64,000 bases of DNA from Hydrogenobacter sp. T-2 (GCF_033971325.1 NZ_CP117180.1:440041-504040), one strand, 5' to 3'. Positions 55,080-63,377 are shown, numbered from the stretch's first letter. The notes: generated by a model not told the origin, from the letters alone. Program-made: numbers and translations.

Positions 55080-55918
55080 GTCATGGTTTCAAGGTATAGC
55101 TTTGCCACCCTTTGAGCTAAGGCGTTCATCCTTCTTATATATCTTGCCCTTTCTTGGACAGAGATAACACCCCTTGCGTCAAGAAGGTTAAAGGTATGAG
55201 AACATTTAAGAAGATGGTCATAGGCAGGAAGCACAAGACCTTCCTCAAGAAGTCTTTTGGTCTCCTTTTCGTATATTTCATAAAGTTCAAAAAGCACCTT
55301 TGGGTCTGATTTTTCAAAGTTGTATACGCTCCACTGGTATTCCGCAGGCTTAAAGACCTCTCCGTAGGTAAGCCACTCGTTCCACTTTATATCAAACACA
55401 CTGTCCACATCCTGAAGATACATGGCAATCCTCTCAAGCCCGTAGGTTATCTCCACCGATATCTCCTCAAGGTCAAGCCCACCCGCCTGCTGGAAGTAGG
55501 TAAACTGAGTTATTTCCATACCGTCCAGCCACACCTCCCACCCAAGCCCCCAAGCACCCAAAGTAGGAGACTCCCAGTCATCTTCTACAAAGCGAATATC
55601 ATGCTCCTCTGGGTTTATACCAAGTGCCCTGAGGCTATCCAAGTATATCTCCTGAGGGTTGTCTGGTGCAGGCTTTAAGATAACTTGAAACTGAAAGTAG
55701 TGCTGAAGTCTGTTAGGGTTTTCGCCATAGCGTCCATCCTTTGGTCTCCTTGAAGGCTCCACATACGCCACGTTCCACGGCTTTCTGCCAAGCACCTTGA
55801 GAAAAGTGGCAGGGTTCATAGTCCCCGCACCCGTCTCTATATCATAGGGTTGCCAAACCGCACAGCCCCTCTCCGCCCAAAAGCGATGCAAGGTCATGAT
55901 AATCTCTTGGAAGGTCAT
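55076..55918 (-). CDS. glyQ: glycyl-tRNA synthetase alpha subunit
   Basis: The 280-aa protein is the catalytic alpha chain of the alpha2beta2 enzyme. It begins [25 protein letters not shown] and continues with [27 protein letters not shown]-like sequence, [22 protein letters not shown] and [11 protein letters not shown]. Length is normal. The beta subunit is not in the window. It starts 15 bp after the stop of cmr6, so its expression may depend on cmr transcripts or an unseen promoter. Confidence 0.95.
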   Translation of the reverse strand: MTFQEIIMTLHRFWAERGCAVWQPYDIETGAGTMNPATFLKVLGRKPWNVAYVEPSRRPKDGRYGENPNRLQHYFQFQVILKPAPDNPQEIYLDSLRALGINPEEHDIRFVEDDWESPTLGAWGLGWEVWLDGMEITQFTYFQQAGGLDLEEISVEITYGLERIAMYLQDVDSVFDIKWNEWLTYGEVFKPAEYQWSVYNFEKSDPKVLFELYEIYEKETKRLLEEGLVLPAYDHLLKCSHTFNLLDARGVISVQERARYIRRMNALAQRVAKLYLETMT

Positions 55919-55933
55919 GAGAGTTATTTTAAC

Positions 55934-56863
55934 TCAAACAGCCTCAAACCATCCATAACCCTTAGCCTTCTTTCCACCCACTCCGAGGTTTTCCAAGCCA
56001 ATCCTCAGCAGGTTATAGGCATGCTCCAAAAGCTCAGGCTCTTCTTCTCCAAGAGGCTCATAGTCCAAGCAGAATACAAAGGTTGTCCCCTTCTTTAAGG
56101 TTAAAAACTTTATTGGCACTGGGTTTTCCCAGTCTCCCGGTGGGTTTTTACCCTTTTCTGTGTAGTAGCCCGCATAATGAGGGTTCATAATATCAAGCTC
56201 AAGGTCCTGAGGGTTAAATTTTTTTGGAAAAGCATCAAGGAATATAACCTCACCCCTTTTCTCCTGCGTTCCAAAAATCCTCCTAAAAACCCTATGAGGC
56301 TCTCTAATCTTGTAATCGCTAAGAATTATGCTTATTTCTGTCCTGTCAAGGGTTTCTGTAAGGCTATTTTTTGAAAACTCCTCTTCCGTTGAACTTAGAT
56401 ACTTATCAAGATAGTTAAGAGGCTCTTGTGTGGAAGCGAGTTTTTCCTTTATCTCTTCGTATATGGAAAGCAAAAGCACATGCCTTGCCAAGCCCTTTAG
56501 AGTTTCTCCCGGTATGTAAGGAATGCCATAGGTATGGTGGAAAAGAAAGCCGTTTTCCAAAAGGGACGGATAGCCCATACCTATAGCCAACCTGTAAGCG
56601 GTCTTTAACTCAAAGGACTTTTTGCAGGGAAGTTTGGGAATGTTCACACGGTAATCTGTAAGCTCTTTCAATGTGGCATCCAGCTCCCTTGCAAACCTTT
56701 CAGCCTTTAGACCATTTTCTAATTCATCCTCTGTAAATTTAGAAACCAAGACCTTGTAAAAGACAAGACCAATATGAGGCGATTTTGCCTTTGAGAGAAG
56801 CTCGCTAAGTTGCCTCTTAAAGCCAGCAGGTAGTTCTGAGAAACTATTCAGCCTGCTCTTCAT
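55934..56863 (-). CDS. cmr6: type III-B CRISPR RAMP protein Cmr6
   Basis: The 309-aa RAMP protein shows a LENGFLFHHTYGIPYIPGETLKG stretch near residue 105, in which GIPYIPG and LKG are the RAMP core. The C-terminal glycine loop is IGLENLGVGGKKAKGYGWF. HYAGYYTEKGKNPPGDWENP near 227 is a Cmr6 signature. It caps the head of the Cmr complex next to Cmr1 and helps hold target RNA. It is the last cmr gene and overlaps cmr5 by 20 bp. Confidence 0.9.
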   Translation of the reverse strand: MKSRLNSFSELPAGFKRQLSELLSKAKSPHIGLVFYKVLVSKFTEDELENGLKAERFARELDATLKELTDYRVNIPKLPCKKSFELKTAYRLAIGMGYPSLLENGFLFHHTYGIPYIPGETLKGLARHVLLLSIYEEIKEKLASTQEPLNYLDKYLSSTEEEFSKNSLTETLDRTEISIILSDYKIREPHRVFRRIFGTQEKRGEVIFLDAFPKKFNPQDLELDIMNPHYAGYYTEKGKNPPGDWENPVPIKFLTLKKGTTFVFCLDYEPLGEEEPELLEHAYNLLRIGLENLGVGGKKAKGYGWFEAV

Positions 56864-57215
56864 ACTTTAGCTCTCCTTCCGCTACTCTTTTTAGCCACTG
56901 TGCAAAATACAAGACCTTTCTTGTGTATAGCCTATATTCCTTAAGGTCAAGCCCTGAGAAAAACTTCACAAGACTATCCACTTCCTTATTTTCTATCTCC
57001 TTCATATATCTCTTGATATGTTCCTCTATCTTCTTCCAACCGTCGTCGTTTTGCTTTGACCTTATAAAGGCACAGGTAGTCAAAAGTCCGTTATGGACTA
57101 TCATAGAGGGTAGCTTTCTTGCGTGTGATAGATAGTCTTTTTCAAAACTTTTATTCTTTACTTCCATCACACAGTCATAAGCAAAGCTCGCAATCTCTTG
57201 AAGTTTGCTCTTCAT
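56844..57215 (-). CDS. cmr5: type III-B CRISPR small subunit Cmr5
   Basis: The 123-aa all-helical protein matches Cmr5 in size and pattern: ASFAYDCVMEVKNK, YLSHARKLPSMIVHNGLLTTCAFIRSK and a C-terminal LYFAQWLKRVAEGE. Cmr5 subunits form the inner filament between Cmr4 copies and Cmr2. It lies between cmr4 (4-bp overlap) and cmr6 (20-bp overlap). Confidence 0.9.
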   Translation of the reverse strand: MKSKLQEIASFAYDCVMEVKNKSFEKDYLSHARKLPSMIVHNGLLTTCAFIRSKQNDDGWKKIEEHIKRYMKEIENKEVDSLVKFFSGLDLKEYRLYTRKVLYFAQWLKRVAEGELKYEEQAE

Positions 57216-58096
57216 GTTTTCACCTCCCTTAGCTTTACCCTACCCTTACCCGTAGTCATATCGCCACCAAGCCACATCTCTCCCGGCAAGGAATATTCAA
57301 TGTCCTCATCAAGGAAAAGGTTTACAAAAAGCACGCTCTCCGCAGGCAAATACTCGCTTGTCCAAAGTGCACCGCTTGCCACCGTTCCCTTGTCTGGGTC
57401 TATCCTCACATGGGTTTGCACCTCTGTATAGTTTTGCACAAGCTCAGAAAAGACCGTATCGCTCACACACACCACCCTATGCTTATAGCCTATCCCAAGA
57501 AGGTCCACAAACTTTTTGAAGTCTTCTCCAGCCTCCTTTGCCTTAAAGACAAACTCCTCAAGCACTACCTGTTTGTCTATGGCTATCTCCATAGAGTAGC
57601 AGAGGGCTTCCGTGTCTCCAACCTTTTGTGGAGGGATATCCATACCCACAGTTCGCGCAAACCTGCTTATAACATAGGGACAAGTAACCAACAGGAATAT
57701 GTGGCTTAAGCTCCTCACAGGAAAGAGTAAAATGCTTGCATCACCAAAAGACACCTTTCCTGCACTTCCTTCTTCTAACTCTCCAGCAGTGCCAAATACA
57801 GACCTTAGGTATTCCAAGTCATCCTTTATCTTTTCTGCCTCATCCTCTTTTAGCTTTTTGCCTTTGCTAACCTCTTCGTCCAAGTCAGAGAGTTTCACTC
57901 CCGAGTTGGCAAGATGTCTTTTCCAGACTTCTCTAAGTGCATACTCCCTTGCAGAACCTTTTATGGCACTGCCGGGAACAAAGGGAAAGCCTGTGTGAAC
58001 TTCTCTCATTATAGGCAGGTCTACGTGAGACAGCCCCTGACCCGCTCCCACATGGAGAGGAGTTAAAACCTCAATCAGGTAAGTTTTTCTTTTCAT
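57212..58096 (-). CDS. cmr4: type III-B CRISPR backbone nuclease Cmr4
   Basis: The 294-aa RAMP protein forms the Cmr backbone and cuts target RNA every six nucleotides. The catalytic aspartate is D26 in LSHVDLPIMREVHTGFPFVP, directly followed by GSAIKGSAREYAL. LEEFVFKAKE and a C-terminal LGGDMTTGKGRVKLREV with the RAMP glycine loop are also present. Length is normal. The catalytic residue is intact, so target RNA cleavage should be possible. Confidence 0.93.
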   Translation of the reverse strand: MKRKTYLIEVLTPLHVGAGQGLSHVDLPIMREVHTGFPFVPGSAIKGSAREYALREVWKRHLANSGVKLSDLDEEVSKGKKLKEDEAEKIKDDLEYLRSVFGTAGELEEGSAGKVSFGDASILLFPVRSLSHIFLLVTCPYVISRFARTVGMDIPPQKVGDTEALCYSMEIAIDKQVVLEEFVFKAKEAGEDFKKFVDLLGIGYKHRVVCVSDTVFSELVQNYTEVQTHVRIDPDKGTVASGALWTSEYLPAESVLFVNLFLDEDIEYSLPGEMWLGGDMTTGKGRVKLREVKT

Positions 58097-59070
58097 CCTT
58101 CCACCTCCAAAAGTATTCCACTATTCCATCCTCTTTGCAAAAAGTTTTCCAAATCCCAAAGCGTTTTCTTATCCTTACCCATCCTCTTTTTATAGTTAAC
58201 CGTAGGAACGGACTCTATCTGACATATGGAACAACCCATCCCACCCTCATCCAAAGCAGACAGCAAAAGCACACTCCCCGGCTTTATCATCTCCAAAAAG
58301 GGCTTTCCAAAGCCAGAAACATACTCTATGCCAGCACTGAAAAACCATAGCACTTTAAACCTCAAGTTTCCTATTTTCAAATTCTCTTTAAGACCACCTT
58401 CTATAAAGAGATGACTAAGGACGTAGAACTTGTAAAGCTTTCCCTTTTGTATGGATACGGGCTTTTCAAAAACCTTAAGGTCTTCACTATGCATGTAAGA
58501 TACCCTTCTCTCTCCGCCGAGGAAAACCCTATTATCCCTTATGTCCTCTCTTAAACCTTCCGCCAAAACCCCAATACGAGAACCCTCTGAAAACCTCAAA
58601 AAGTCTTGAGAGTATAAAAACCCATCCCTTGCAGTTCTTGTGTCCTTATCTATGCTTATACCAACCCTTTGCTCCTTTTGGATAAAGTCCCTAAGGCTAC
58701 AGATAGAAAAGTCCCCTTGACCCTTCGCATATTTTGTAAAAAAGTCTTTAAGACTTATAAAGTATTCCCTTGCCTGCTCGTATGCACCTTCAACACCCGT
58801 AATGAGAGGAATACCTCTTTTATTTAGCTTAAGTATCTTTATATTAGGCTTGTCTTCCTTTTTTCTTTCCTTTACCACGTCCGCAGGCAAAGGGATATAC
58901 ACCATACCGTCCTTATACAGAAAAACTCCATAAACCCTTTCAAATATGTGGAAAAACCTCATTATAGGTGGTGGAAAGGCACTTCTTTGCACATGGGTTT
59001 CTCCCCCAGCAAAATGCCTAAGCCCGCCAAAACTCAAAACATCGTAAGGTTCAAACACATACAGTTTCAT
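58093..59070 (-). CDS. cmr3: type III-B CRISPR RAMP protein Cmr3
   Basis: The 325-aa protein binds the 5' tag of crRNA next to Cmr2. It starts FEPYDVLSFGGLRHFAGGETH, with the Cmr3 pattern PFD/PYD-RDGRPF, and has TARDGFLYSQDFLRF near residue 142, VFLGGERRVSYM near 183 and a C-terminal region with GIEYVSGFGKP. The order and overlaps (20 bp with cmr2, 4 bp with cmr4) support the call. Confidence 0.9.
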   Translation of the reverse strand: MKLYVFEPYDVLSFGGLRHFAGGETHVQRSAFPPPIMRFFHIFERVYGVFLYKDGMVYIPLPADVVKERKKEDKPNIKILKLNKRGIPLITGVEGAYEQAREYFISLKDFFTKYAKGQGDFSICSLRDFIQKEQRVGISIDKDTRTARDGFLYSQDFLRFSEGSRIGVLAEGLREDIRDNRVFLGGERRVSYMHSEDLKVFEKPVSIQKGKLYKFYVLSHLFIEGGLKENLKIGNLRFKVLWFFSAGIEYVSGFGKPFLEMIKPGSVLLLSALDEGGMGCSICQIESVPTVNYKKRMGKDKKTLWDLENFLQRGWNSGILLEVEG

Positions 59071-60856
59071 CCTCTTCCTCCAACTTGGAGAAAAAGCGTG
59101 CTATGTAAAAGAGATGCTCTAAAGAGTTAAGGTCTTTCAAAAATCCAGCCTTTTCTAAATCTTCTATCAAAGATAGAATATCCTCTTTTTCTAACTTACT
59201 CTTTCTGGCAAAAAGTCTTTTTAGTAAGGACATCACTATAGGCTTATAGGAGTCCGCATCCTCCTTGAAAAGCCACAACTCTTCTCTGAGGGCATAAGGC
59301 ATGTTTTGAGAGATTAAAGAGTCTTTGGAATGTTCAGCTACCTTCTTGACTTTGAAATACTCAGTTATCTTCTTAAAAAGTTGCAGGTCATTCCATTTAA
59401 GAACAAGCCTCACAGGTTGAGAGTTTCTCATAACTACACTTATGCATATCCTATCTCTTCCCTCCCGCTTGGCGAGTTTTTCCGCCTCCCTTAGCTCCTC
59501 AAGCAAGAACCTAAGGTTTTCGCTTTCATGTCCCACCACCAAGCCTGCACTTGTGGTAGCTTCCTCTAACTTAAGAGTTTTTGAAAAGTTCCCTCTTATA
59601 TCCTCCGCAAAGTCCAAAAGACTTGTAGGATAGCCTACCGCCAACACGTCATCTCCACCTGCATACACAAGCTCCACACAAGGTTTTTTCTCTTGTGCCT
59701 TTTGATAGACACTATTGGCATATTCAGAAAGCCCTTCTGAAAATCTCCTATGGAAGTCTTCACTTAGCTTTTCCTTTCTAAGCTCCCTCTTTAACCCCAG
59801 CCATTTACCCATATTGTCCCCGTCCATCATAAGTAGACCAAAGTAGGAGTTATCTGGCTTTTTATAGCCTGTTATCTTCTTGTCATAAAAGACCCCCTCA
59901 AGAAAATCAAGCAGTTCTTCGTAATGCTTTCTATCTTCTTGCTCCGCCTCTTCCATCATAGTTCTCACATCCTTTGGGTCAAGCCAATCCGCACTTATAT
60001 ACTCTATTGGCATAAGTTCCTTACCCAGCACAAGCCCCACCAAGTATTCCAGCTTGCTTATAACATCCCTCCTCTTATCTTCTATTAGCCTATTTTTGAA
60101 AGGAACCCATGCAAAGTCCTTTGTGGATGGAAAGCCCTTTTTGTTTAACCTCCCAACCTCCCTAAAGTATTCCATAGCAAACCTCTTTGTAAGACACACG
60201 CCACAGAGTTTTTCCCCACTTGACAAAAGCAGTTTCTTTTTCCTTCTTAAGCTCTCCCAATCTATAGCCAAGGCAGGACGCTCTCCACACAGGGTGCAAC
60301 CATCTGGAAACTCCCCGTCGTAAGTCTCTTCATCAACCCTACCCCTATACGCCCTAAAGCTCTTTTTAGCACCCAAGAACCTCTCCACAAGGTCGTAAGT
60401 GTATCCATAGTCCTCTGCATCTTCCACTTGACATAACTCCATAGTCTCAAGCCATTGCTTTTTATCTATAAAGTCCTGACACTCACAGAAACTCTCAAAG
60501 TATCCATCCACATGTTTTTCAAATTGAAGACGCTCCTTGGCAGATAAACCAAGAGATAGTATGACATGGTTGTATATATCTTCCCAGGTTTTCTCAAAAA
60601 CTTCCCTTAGCCTCTCACAAAGGTCTTGTGTGCTTTTTATCACTATCCTGTTGGGATACCCCGCAAGCTCTGTGCTTTTAAGCCCGGGTGCATAAACAGG
60701 ATACACCACATCTCCCAACCCCTCATTTCTTATGTATTCTATAAGTCTTTCTGTAAAATACGAAAGTAAAAAGCTGGAGTTAAAAAGGTCAAGGAGTTTT
60801 CTTGATTGAGATATAAAGCTCTGCACGGGAGAGAAGGTGAAGATGCATAGTTTCAT
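59051..60856 (-). CDS. cmr2: Cas10-type large subunit Cmr2, HD-less
   Basis: The 601-aa protein begins directly with FTFSPVQSFISQSRKLLDLF, the segment that in longer Cmr2 proteins follows an HD nuclease domain. The HD domain is absent, so no DNase site is expected. A zinc finger is formed by C187, C190, C218 and C221. The palm domain has the first metal motif MMDGDNMG near residue 345 and GGDD at 400-403, so cyclic oligoadenylate synthesis should be possible. It overlaps cmr1 by 4 bp. Confidence 0.93.
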   Translation of the reverse strand: MKLCIFTFSPVQSFISQSRKLLDLFNSSFLLSYFTERLIEYIRNEGLGDVVYPVYAPGLKSTELAGYPNRIVIKSTQDLCERLREVFEKTWEDIYNHVILSLGLSAKERLQFEKHVDGYFESFCECQDFIDKKQWLETMELCQVEDAEDYGYTYDLVERFLGAKKSFRAYRGRVDEETYDGEFPDGCTLCGERPALAIDWESLRRKKKLLLSSGEKLCGVCLTKRFAMEYFREVGRLNKKGFPSTKDFAWVPFKNRLIEDKRRDVISKLEYLVGLVLGKELMPIEYISADWLDPKDVRTMMEEAEQEDRKHYEELLDFLEGVFYDKKITGYKKPDNSYFGLLMMDGDNMGKWLGLKRELRKEKLSEDFHRRFSEGLSEYANSVYQKAQEKKPCVELVYAGGDDVLAVGYPTSLLDFAEDIRGNFSKTLKLEEATTSAGLVVGHESENLRFLLEELREAEKLAKREGRDRICISVVMRNSQPVRLVLKWNDLQLFKKITEYFKVKKVAEHSKDSLISQNMPYALREELWLFKEDADSYKPIVMSLLKRLFARKSKLEKEDILSLIEDLEKAGFLKDLNSLEHLFYIARFFSKLEEEDETVCV

Positions 60857-61986
60857 ACTTTTACCTCCACAAAGCCTACGCTCTTTAATCTTGAGACCGC
60901 ATCTTCAAAATCCCTACGGAACTTTTCTTCAGAATAGGGAAGGTTTTCCCTGCCGGGTCTTCTCGTTCCTAATATGTCCCAGTATTTACCCTTGGTTTGA
61001 AGTAGAAAGTTAGCACCCTCTGGAAGAAATCTGCACATAAAAGCAAGCACATAAAAACCATCTTCCTTTACAAGAAAGATAAAAGGAGAGCCTCTTCTTC
61101 TATCACCCCTTTCTTCGTTCTCTTGCCTTCTTTGAGTAGACCAGTTTAATTGAGCTTGAGGTCTTACTGGTTTATTGTTTTGCTGTCTTTTTTCAAGGCT
61201 TTTACTTTGATACATTATTGGCAGACCAAACACATAGTTTTTCAATTCAAGAGATTTAGGTATAGGATTTGACCTTATGTATTGAGCTATACCCGTTTTG
61301 TATTCATAGGTTCTGCTATCTCTTAGCCTCACCTTCCTATATAAGTTTCCAAGAAATCTTATGGCATCTTCCCAGTTATCAAAAGCCCTTTGATACCTAA
61401 GCACCCTTAGGTTATTCAAGTTAGGAAGGTCATTAAATCCAGAGCCATTTTTAGGTATATCTTTGAAAATCTTGTCTTTACTTAGTATTTCAGACCAATA
61501 GTCTCTACTTAGGAGTCTTAGGCTTAGAGACTCTTGTTTGCTTTTCATATTTCCAAAGCCTTTTCTCGCCCGGTATCCTATACCACTAAAGTTAATTGCA
61601 AGGTTTACAAGACTTCTTACAAGTTGCTCAGAAACTTCCCTATAAATTACCTCCAAATAAAACTTAGAGCCAGAAGGGATACAAGTTCTCCCTTTTGCCC
61701 CCATACCAAGCATATATATTGGCTCTCTTCTATCCTTTAGTATATCAACGGTAGATACATGACCTTTTGTTCTTACCATTATCTTAGCAGTCTTTTCTTG
61801 AGAGCCAAAAAGCTCTGCCTCGTATTTAAATATTTCTTCACTATTATTGAGATAGGTTGCCAATATTACCCTCCACCACCATCTCAAAGGCCCCACAAAG
61901 CTGGCAGGTCTAAGCTCCGCCTGCTGTTGTGCATTACCTATAAAAGCAGGAGTAATAAATTCCAGCTCAAAGGTTAACTTTCTCAT
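60853..61986 (-). CDS. cmr1: type III-B CRISPR RAMP protein Cmr1
   Basis: The 377-aa RAMP protein starts FELEFITPAFIGNAQQQAELRP and contains PASFVGPLRWWWRVILATYL, the Cmr1 signature, near residue 30. NFSGIGYRARKGFGNMKSKQ near 135 is the RAMP glycine-rich loop. It sits at the 3' end of crRNA and helps target binding. It is the first intact gene of the cmr operon, and its ATG overlaps the stop of a broken csx1-like gene by 4 bp. Confidence 0.92.
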   Translation of the reverse strand: MRKLTFELEFITPAFIGNAQQQAELRPASFVGPLRWWWRVILATYLNNSEEIFKYEAELFGSQEKTAKIMVRTKGHVSTVDILKDRREPIYMLGMGAKGRTCIPSGSKFYLEVIYREVSEQLVRSLVNLAINFSGIGYRARKGFGNMKSKQESLSLRLLSRDYWSEILSKDKIFKDIPKNGSGFNDLPNLNNLRVLRYQRAFDNWEDAIRFLGNLYRKVRLRDSRTYEYKTGIAQYIRSNPIPKSLELKNYVFGLPIMYQSKSLEKRQQNNKPVRPQAQLNWSTQRRQENEERGDRRRGSPFIFLVKEDGFYVLAFMCRFLPEGANFLLQTKGKYWDILGTRRPGRENLPYSEEKFRRDFEDAVSRLKSVGFVEVKV

Positions 61987-62279
61987 CCTTCTCCCTCACA
62001 AACCCTTTCGTATACATAATCATCGTAAAGAAATTTCTCCACTACACTTCTCATCTCTTCCCTATACTTTAATAAAATCTCCCCGTTATCGCCCTTTCTG
62101 ACAGCCACAATGTTGTTTTCCAAGCCAGAATGTGCGTAAAAGTTCCTTTTAGCCCTATCATCTCTTAGTAAATCTCCTGTAAGAGTTTCTCTGAAGTTGT
62201 TATTAATTAATCTTTGCTCTGTCCAACAATGCAAATTTTAAACTCCCATCAAAATTCCACTTCCTGTTTATACTATATT
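61983..62279 (-). pseudogene. csx1-like HEPN nuclease, C-terminal remnant
   Basis: Read from the IS edge, the minus strand gives YSINRKWNFDGSLKFALL, DRAKIN, then after a 4-bp duplication (TTAA repeated near 62205-62212) the frame continues NNNFRETLTGDLL and RDDRAKRNFYAHSGLEN to the stop at 61983. The motif RNFYAH is the R-x4-H active site of HEPN RNases found at the C terminus of Csx1/Csm6 effectors of type III systems. The N-terminal CARF sensor is missing. An 83-aa frame from ATG 62234 is still open but its first ten residues are out of frame. It overlaps cmr1, as an operon member would. Confidence 0.7.
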
Positions 62280-62299
62280 AACCCGAGTTGCAAGTTATA
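62280..62299 (+). repeat. left terminal inverted repeat of IS982-type element
   Basis: AACCCGAGTTGCAAGTTATA; matches the reverse complement of 63382-63401 at 18 of 20 positions. Confidence 0.85.
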
Positions 62300-62318
62300 A
62301 AGAGATGTGGTAAAAAAG

Positions 62319-62345
62319 CTCCCTATGGAGCATCCCCATAGGGAG
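62319..62345 (+). promoter_or_regulatory. hairpin that masks the transposase ribosome site
   Basis: CTCCCTATGG (62319-62328) and CCATAGGGAG (62336-62345) form a perfect 10-bp stem with a 7-nt loop. The 3' arm contains the GGGAG of the transposase ribosome site (GGGAGG at 62341-62346, 7 bp before the ATG). Folding would block translation, as in other insertion sequences that silence read-through transcripts. A competing 5-bp hairpin GCTCC-CTAT-GGAGC (62318-62331) would instead free the site. Confidence 0.7.
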
Positions 62346-62353
62346 GTGCAAAA

Positions 62354-63244
62354 ATGACAGAAGATAGAATAATAACATACTTTGTAATTATAGACGACTT
62401 GCTCAAGGAACTTAGACTTCGTGAAGAACCACAAACGGTAATATCTAACTCGGAGGTGTTAACAATGGCAGTTATAGCCCACATAGATTTTTGTGCAAAC
62501 TACTCAAAGGCTCTTGATTGGCTTAAAAGTTTCTGTAGTCATCTCTTCCCTAAAGTCCCTGATAAATCTACCTTCTCAAGAAGACTTGAAAAACTGCTAT
62601 CTTATATGCAAACCATCATATTAAAACTCGCATCTCTACCACAGGTGGATGAAAGATATTACCTAATTGATAGCATGCCAGTGAAAGTGTGTGAGAATGC
62701 ACGCATATGGACATGCAAAACATTAAAAGGTGAGCTATACAGAGGATATACACCAGGCAAGAGAGAATACTTTTACGGGCTTAAGCTAAACGCACTTATG
62801 GACTCTAAGGGTTTAATTAGAGAGGTTCATCTACTTGAGGGGAGTAGGCATGATATTGATGGTTTGGCAAACATGAGCTTTTACAGTGTAGAAAGTAAGG
62901 AAATCATATGTGATAAGGCATACAAGAATTATCTGATGGAGGATATCTTGAAGGAAGAGGGCATAGTGCTTAACCCATTAAGGAGTACAAAGGAAAGCAG
63001 ATATGAGGGTGGGTGGATTGAGTATGCAAAGAGGTTATACAGGAGGCTTGCGGAGAGTGTGTTTAGTGTCCTTAAAAGGTTTATCGGTATGAGACCTTAT
63101 TCTGTTAGCCTGAATGGGCTTCTTGTGAAAATCTATACCGCTGTGGTTTCCTATAATCTGTATAGAATGTGGAAAATGAACCACCCGAGAGCAAAAAACT
63201 CTCAGGAGGTGCAAAATATAATCTGTATAGAATGTGGAAAATGA
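62354..63244 (+). CDS. IS982-family transposase with altered C terminus
   Basis: The 296-aa protein has the IS982 plan: a helical N-terminal domain, then the DDE catalytic core with D106 (YLIDSMPVKVC), D187 (IICDKAYKNYLMEDIL) and E234 (RRLAESVFSVLKRF), and the RGYTPGKREYFYGLKLNAL stretch before the second Asp. The core seems intact and possibly active. The last native residues are YNLYRMWKMN (267-276); the following 20 residues are read out of CRISPR spacer 1 and repeat 2. With the sequence that follows the last repeat, the native protein would have ended two codons later (LI, stop). Confidence 0.9.
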   Translation: MTEDRIITYFVIIDDLLKELRLREEPQTVISNSEVLTMAVIAHIDFCANYSKALDWLKSFCSHLFPKVPDKSTFSRRLEKLLSYMQTIILKLASLPQVDERYYLIDSMPVKVCENARIWTCKTLKGELYRGYTPGKREYFYGLKLNALMDSKGLIREVHLLEGSRHDIDGLANMSFYSVESKEIICDKAYKNYLMEDILKEEGIVLNPLRSTKESRYEGGWIEYAKRLYRRLAESVFSVLKRFIGMRPYSVSLNGLLVKIYTAVVSYNLYRMWKMNHPRAKNSQEVQNIICIECGK

Positions 63245-63377
63245 ACCCACTTCAAAGTATCCCTTCCTGCCTGCCCTTCCTGATAATCTGTATAGAATGT
63301 GGAAAATGAACTGGTAAAGAATACAATAAGCAAGTTTTTTACTAACATATAATCTGTATAGAATGTGGAAAATGAAC
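63153..63377 (+). CRISPR. four-repeat CRISPR-like array inside the insertion sequence
   Basis: Identical 29-bp repeats lie at 63153-63181, 63218-63246, 63283-63311 and 63349-63377. Each begins ATAATCTGTATAG and ends AATGTGGAAAATGAAC; the TGTGGAA and GAAC elements are typical of thermophile type I-B/III repeats. Spacers are 63182-63217 (36), 63247-63282 (36) and 63312-63348 (37) and are unrelated to each other. The first repeat is also the coding end of the transposase gene. The orientation is inferred from the GAAC-like 3' end, so the leader side would be the transposase gene. No cas1, cas2 or cas6 is in the window. Confidence 0.8.

Noticed and set aside
61983-62234. An intact 83-residue protein from ATG 62234
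   Set aside because: Its first ten residues are out of frame with the HEPN-like sequence that continues upstream to the IS edge; the 4-bp duplication explains the shift better than a true start.
63153-63377. A host CRISPR array into which the IS simply inserted
   Set aside because: The right inverted repeat lies after the last repeat, so the whole array is inside the element, and repeat 1 encodes native-looking transposase sequence.
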